Source: Clusia tigrina | Lineage: Eukaryota; Arthropoda; Insecta; Diptera; Clusiidae | Assembly: GCA_920105625.2 (NCBI GenBank) | Contig: OV050032.1 | Location: forward strand, 196,897,791 to 196,961,790 | Direction: 5' to 3' | DNA length: 64,000 bases | Shown: piece by piece, positions 60,236-64,000 of the stretch | Layout of the letters: every line of letters begins with the position of its first letter | Position numbering within the stretch: position 1 is the first letter of the stretch | The notes under the pieces: generated by a model | Database searches by the model: none | Told to the model about the DNA's origin: nothing | What the model saw: the letters and a program-made list of their open reading frames with translations, nothing else | Position numbers and translations under genes: made by a program

Positions 60236-60372
60236 ATACGAAATGATTGATTAAGGAGTTTTGCTCCGTGTTGGGATTCGATCTGGAGACTTCAATGTTA
60301 GCATCTGTACTGCTAGACTTTACTGCTAGACTATACTGCTAGAATATACTGCTAGACCAACGATGCTCTGCC
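60236..60372 (-). mobile_element. tRNA-like (SINE) fragment with amplified A-box region
   Basis: The minus strand has GCAGAGCATCGTTGGTCTAGCAG (split by repeats) and CCAGATCGAATCCCA, resembling Pol III A and B boxes. ACTGCTAGA occurs four times (60309-60359), expanding the D-arm region so that no functional tRNA can form. Confidence 0.45.
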
Positions 60373-61007
60373 GGCTATAATTTCCGCCCTTTCAACGCCT
60401 TGCATTGTGTTAACAAAACAATCAACTCATGGACTTTCAAACACGAAACACTCAGTTTCAATTTCTTCCCCGAAGATATGCTCTCTTCAACCAGAAGAAC
60501 GCCCAACTTGTGTTCTCTCTTTATTAGTCGCAAAAGACACAATTTGTGTTCCCTCTTTCAATTACAGGACTTGTTCCTCTCACCAATTACTCTGCTGATT
60601 CTTTACTTCATTTGTAGGTAACATTGTCGAATTATTTTTTGTGTGCATTGTGAGCTTTACAAATTGTTTGGTTAGCTCGTGTGAGTGATTTTACGAAGAT
60701 CTTTTGCTGTTTATTAAAATAACCCCCACTCAGGATGTGGTCCGATGGTTTAGTAATTCTTATTTATATTAGGCTTACGGACTTCCCCGCTTTGCTCATT
60801 CCTGTGCTATATTACAGAAGCCTCTACAACACTATTTTGTATCAATTTGTGCAGAACACCACTTCCAATATCCTTATAGGAATTCTATCTGAACGCAGTA
60901 AAATTGGCAGGTTTCCTATTTTTAGTTCAACACATGTTTGTGGAAGAAATAACTTTTAAATACTAAATAAAGGCTGCTCACACACAAAATATATTCTTAG
61001 GAGCTGA
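60373..61007. other. Non-coding stretch, nothing recognised
   Basis: No domain-bearing ORF. 60505-60560 contains a short repeated phrase (CTTGTGTTCTCTCTTT / TTTGTGTTCCCTCTTT). Confidence 0.4.
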
Positions 61008-61570
61008 CGTTAGATTAGGTTGGTTGATCGGTTCATTATGGAACTGAGTTGATTTAGAAGATCCTTCGGTTTTACAGCCGAGAGGTCTTCATAGTCCTAC
61101 TAGAAATAGTTTCCCAGGGCTCTATTTCTTGCGACCGCCAGAGCTGGGCATTTGCAAAGAAAGTGAGTTATTGTTTCCCTCTCGTCCGAGTCTCTACAAC
61201 TTCTACAATAGGTATTGAACGGTCTATGCATTTTCCCCGCATGCGCACCTACTAACTAGTGACCTGTAAAAACCCCCATTGGTCGGCTGATGTCTCTACG
61301 CTTCCTGTTTATAAAATCCCTTGACCTAGCTATACTGTAGACTAGCCAAGTCGCCCGGGAGGTATTCCACGTTGTAAGTGTAGTCCATCTTCTACCCGCC
61401 AAGGAAGGACAGTGCAGGTAGATGCCACTCTTGATCTCACCCAGAGAAACAGATACTAGTTCCGCATAGGTTAGGTTGAGAAAGGCACGGTAATTCAACA
61501 GCCTTCTCATTCCCAACGATATTCCTATGGCCTGCAATCCAAATGACTGAGATGTCAGCATGAAGAAGTT
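61008..61570 (-). pseudogene. LINE 3' end (fourth family)
   Basis: The minus strand contains INRKRRDISRPMGVFTGH (the TGH tail) and, after frame changes, a C..C..H..C-type finger with the codons around 61190-61140. 61015-61030 (TTAGATTAGGTTGG, complement CCTAATC) looks like the repeat tail. Region 61570-61640 is likely related. Confidence 0.65.
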
Positions 61571-61689
61571 AGGTTAGAGTGGCAGCCTTCTTCATGATAG
61601 ATCATTTAACCTCTTCTTTGGGAAATCGATTGAATATGATGGTGGCACTGGACTGGAGGAAATAAATTTTTCAGATATGAACTCAAATA

Positions 61690-63002
61690 AAAGTGGTTTT
61701 CCTATGAGAGGTGTTATTTTGGTATTCAAAGAAAAATGCCATTTTTTGAGATAAATGATCGGATGTTTATTTCATAATAAAGAGGAAGGTATGCTGTTAA
61801 TAATGAAAAACAACATCAGCCAAATGGCCACCACGACCACGCTTACAGGACCATATCCTTTTCATGAAATTTTCCATAACCAAATCGCAAAGTGACTGCC
61901 CTATGTCCCCGATAGCCTCACGAATTCTATCTTTGAGGTCTTGAATCCACGCTGGGCTGTTGGCGTAGACCTTATCTTTCACGTGGCCCCAAAGGAAGAA
62001 GTCGCAAGGTGTTAAATCACAAGATCTCGGTGGCCAATTGTGATCACCTCTTCGAGAGGTAACACGGTCCGGAAACTTTTCCCGTAAAAGAGCAATGGTT
62101 TCGTTGCTTGTGTGGCACGTAGCGCCGTCTTGTTGAAAGTAAACGTTGTCCAGATCAATACCATCCAACTCCGAGCATAAAAAATCATTAATCATCTCTC
62201 GATAGCGCAATACATTCACCGTAACTGTTGATCCAACTTCATTTTCGAAAAAGTAAGGTCCAATGACCCCGCCGGACCATAAACCGCACCAAACAGTCAC
62301 ACATTGAGGATGGAGAGGCTTCTCAACAATAACTCTTGGGTTTTCTGAGCCCCAGATGCGACAATTTTGCTTGTTGACGTAGCCACCGAGCTGGAAATGG
62401 GCCTCATCCGTCAAGATGATTTTTCGTTGGAATTCCGGATCATTTTCATTCATTTCAAGGACGCAATCAGCAAAGACACGACGTTGTTGATGATCGGCCG
62501 GCTTGAGTTCTTGTGTTAACTGAACTTTATAAGCCTTAAGACCCAAGTCTTTATGCAAAATACGGTGTAATGTCGTTTGTGGAATGCCCAATTCCAAAGA
62601 ACGACGAGGAATGGACAAACCTGCGTTTTCTCCAACACTTTGGGCTACAGCAGCAAAATTCTCAGTTGTTCTTGAGCGACGTGCACGGGTTTCATTCTTC
62701 ACATCACTAACTTGTCCCAACAGCTCGAATTGTTCCACCAATTTCTGTATTGCGGTCCGACAAGGTGCTTCACGACGACCCAAAAATGCTTTAGTTTTGC
62801 GAACTGTGACTGCAAGATTTTCACCATTTTTTGTAGTAAATTTTAATAATTCCAATGCGTTGTTGAAGCGTGTATCGTTCCTTTTTTAGAAATGGCGTAG
62901 TTTCTACTTCTCAAATGTCAAGGAATAAAAGCTCCAAAAGTGACAGCTACCGAAATACCGGGTGATTCAAAATAACACCTCTTGTTGGAAAACCCTTTTT
63001 TT
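61690..63002 (-). mobile_element. mariner-like DNA transposon, copy 2
   Basis: TIRs with GGTTTTCC..AGGTGTTATTTT lie at both ends. TA flanks lie at 61688-61689 and 63003-63004. The right end has extra T residues next to the TIR. Same orientation as copy 1, 57 kb away. Confidence 0.9.
61797..62855 (-). CDS. mariner-like transposase, copy 2 (N-terminus altered)
   Basis: 352-codon ORF highly similar to copy 1, keeping LTDEAHF, FQQDGATCHTS and SCDLTPCDFFLWG. The copy-1 start ATG is changed to ACG here and one extra T in the run at 62825-62830 shifts the frame, so translation would begin at a different ATG giving MELLKFTTKNGENL in place of the first ~17 residues. The catalytic residues are intact. 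Whether the altered N-terminus matters is unknown. Confidence 0.9.
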   Translation of the reverse strand: MELLKFTTKNGENLAVTVRKTKAFLGRREAPCRTAIQKLVEQFELLGQVSDVKNETRARRSRTTENFAAVAQSVGENAGLSIPRRSLELGIPQTTLHRILHKDLGLKAYKVQLTQELKPADHQQRRVFADCVLEMNENDPEFQRKIILTDEAHFQLGGYVNKQNCRIWGSENPRVIVEKPLHPQCVTVWCGLWSGGVIGPYFFENEVGSTVTVNVLRYREMINDFLCSELDGIDLDNVYFQQDGATCHTSNETIALLREKFPDRVTSRRGDHNWPPRSCDLTPCDFFLWGHVKDKVYANSPAWIQDLKDRIREAIGDIGQSLCDLVMENFMKRIWSCKRGRGGHLADVVFHY

Positions 63003-63004
63003 TA

Positions 63005-64000
63005 CTGAAGTCATAAAATATTTGCAATTTCTTTCGGTTTCTGTGTAGGCGTGGTTTGCAACTGATTTCAAAAATTCGGCATTAGAATTTGGGTGTTGTG
63101 CGTCAACTCTCATGTGCGGGAACTTCATTAATCTCGCGGTGTGTAGAGATGCGGCCTTATACGACTGCTACTGCGACTGTGACTGCGCCTGTGACTGTGA
63201 TTGTAACTCTGCCTGACTGCTCGTATGCTATGCATAGAATTTCGGTGGAAGCAAATTTCACTGAGTGGGTCCTTTGTGGTTTCACTGCTATTGTGATTGC
63301 CACTGCTATTGTGGCTGTTGTTGCTGCTGTTGTTGTTGTTGTTGTTGTTGCAGTCGTAATGAAAAACGCGGAAGTGCTAACGTACTCGTATTGTAAGAGT
63401 TAAGCAAATACACTTTCGTTGCTTGTTGACGCCATTAAGATTGCAATTTGCACGAAATCCACAAAACACGCACAACCCCACAAGTCGACATCCACAAAAA
63501 CAGAAGCACACGCAATTAGGCGCGTGCTGGCTTGTGTGCTCGCGTGTACTTGTATTTGGCGTAGTGCTTATTGAGGCGTATGAGTTATCTGCAATTGAAG
63601 CAAATTGCTGCGTATACATGTGTATATATATGTGGGTGTGCATGGGTGCCCGCGGGTCTCAACAATCCTGGCACTGATTTTCATAATCTTTTAATTTGGA
63701 AATTCTACTCGTATGACTATGAAGGTAGCTACGCGTGTGTGAACCTGCACACGTCTGCATTTTCTGGTTGGTTCTGTGCTTTATCACAAGTTTTTTCCAG
63801 TGTGTTATTGATTTAATACCATTAGCGGCATTGTAGCAAATGGATAAATGTTCAGCACGGAATAGAGAAATTACGGTACTTAGTCGGAAAGTTCAAATCC
63901 AATGTAACCAACTGTGCCGCAATTTGTGGGGAATAAGCATTATGGTGCTATAATGGCAGCACGGGAATTATCCTAGAAGCAGTGACAATCTGCACACAAA
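63005..64000. other. Non-coding end of window
   Basis: Imperfect CTGTGACTG repeats (63165-63220) and a (GTT)n tract (63316-63351). No exon of the Ig gene could be placed here. Confidence 0.45.

Noticed and set aside
63680..63790. Reading DYEGSYACVNLHT that looks like an Ig F strand, possible next exon of the Ig gene
   Set aside because: No acceptor or donor in the required phase nearby, and the upstream residues lack Ig4 C' to E strand character; likely chance.

Overview
The window is AT-rich, intron- and repeat-dominated DNA from an insect nuclear genome. A higher (brachyceran) fly is most likely, and a tephritid fruit fly is my best guess. The reasons are a sidestep-family immunoglobulin gene spread over tiny exons, mariner-type DNA transposons, several RNase H-bearing non-LTR retrotransposons with simple-repeat tails, a Gypsy-type LTR element, and abundant (TA)n/(CA)n microsatellites. 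The species call is inference. No bacterial-type genes, operons or CRISPR arrays are present.

Host gene. Eight exons on the + strand (30670-57179) join in perfect phase (1-2-1-1-1-0-0-1-2) to give about 366 codons of an extracellular Ig-repeat protein: Ig1 (exons 1-2), Ig2 (exons 3-4), Ig3 (exons 5-7) and the start of Ig4 (exon 8). Motif spacing and domain order match the Sidestep family of axon-guidance/synaptic-partner receptors. The signal-peptide exon and the rest of Ig4 onward (further Ig/FNIII, membrane segment) were not found. The first 30 kb are therefore upstream DNA or a long 5' intron.

Layout. 1-590 is a 185-bp satellite running off the left edge. 0.6-30 kb is non-coding DNA with short tandem duplications, an intact mariner-like element (4526-5830), a (TA)n tract inside a 78-bp perfect palindrome (7496-7903), LINE fragments, an RTE fragment folded into a 173-bp inverted repeat (19988-20353), a gag-protease relic (25.4-25.8 kb) and tRNA-derived SINE pieces (27.9 kb). 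Intron 1 of the Ig gene holds a three-deep nest: LINE A, interrupted by LINE B, interrupted by a young 6-kb LTR retrotransposon (33327-39336) that keeps gag and protease but lacks reverse transcriptase and integrase. Intron 3 holds a 114-bp tandem array, an I-like LINE end and a probable solo LTR whose promoter carries seven tandem heat-shock-element blocks. Intron 4 holds a ~175-183-bp tandem array and an unexplained 313-codon antisense ORF. After exon 8 come LINE fragments and a second mariner-like copy (61690-63002).

The most unusual signals are the heat-shock-element array next to a TATA box at 48.46-48.77 kb, the LTR leader built of two alternating hairpins sharing one 19-nt loop (33.56-34.10 and 37.85-38.38 kb), the pol-less LTR element itself, and the motif CCTNAAAGTATGC, which recurs seven times.
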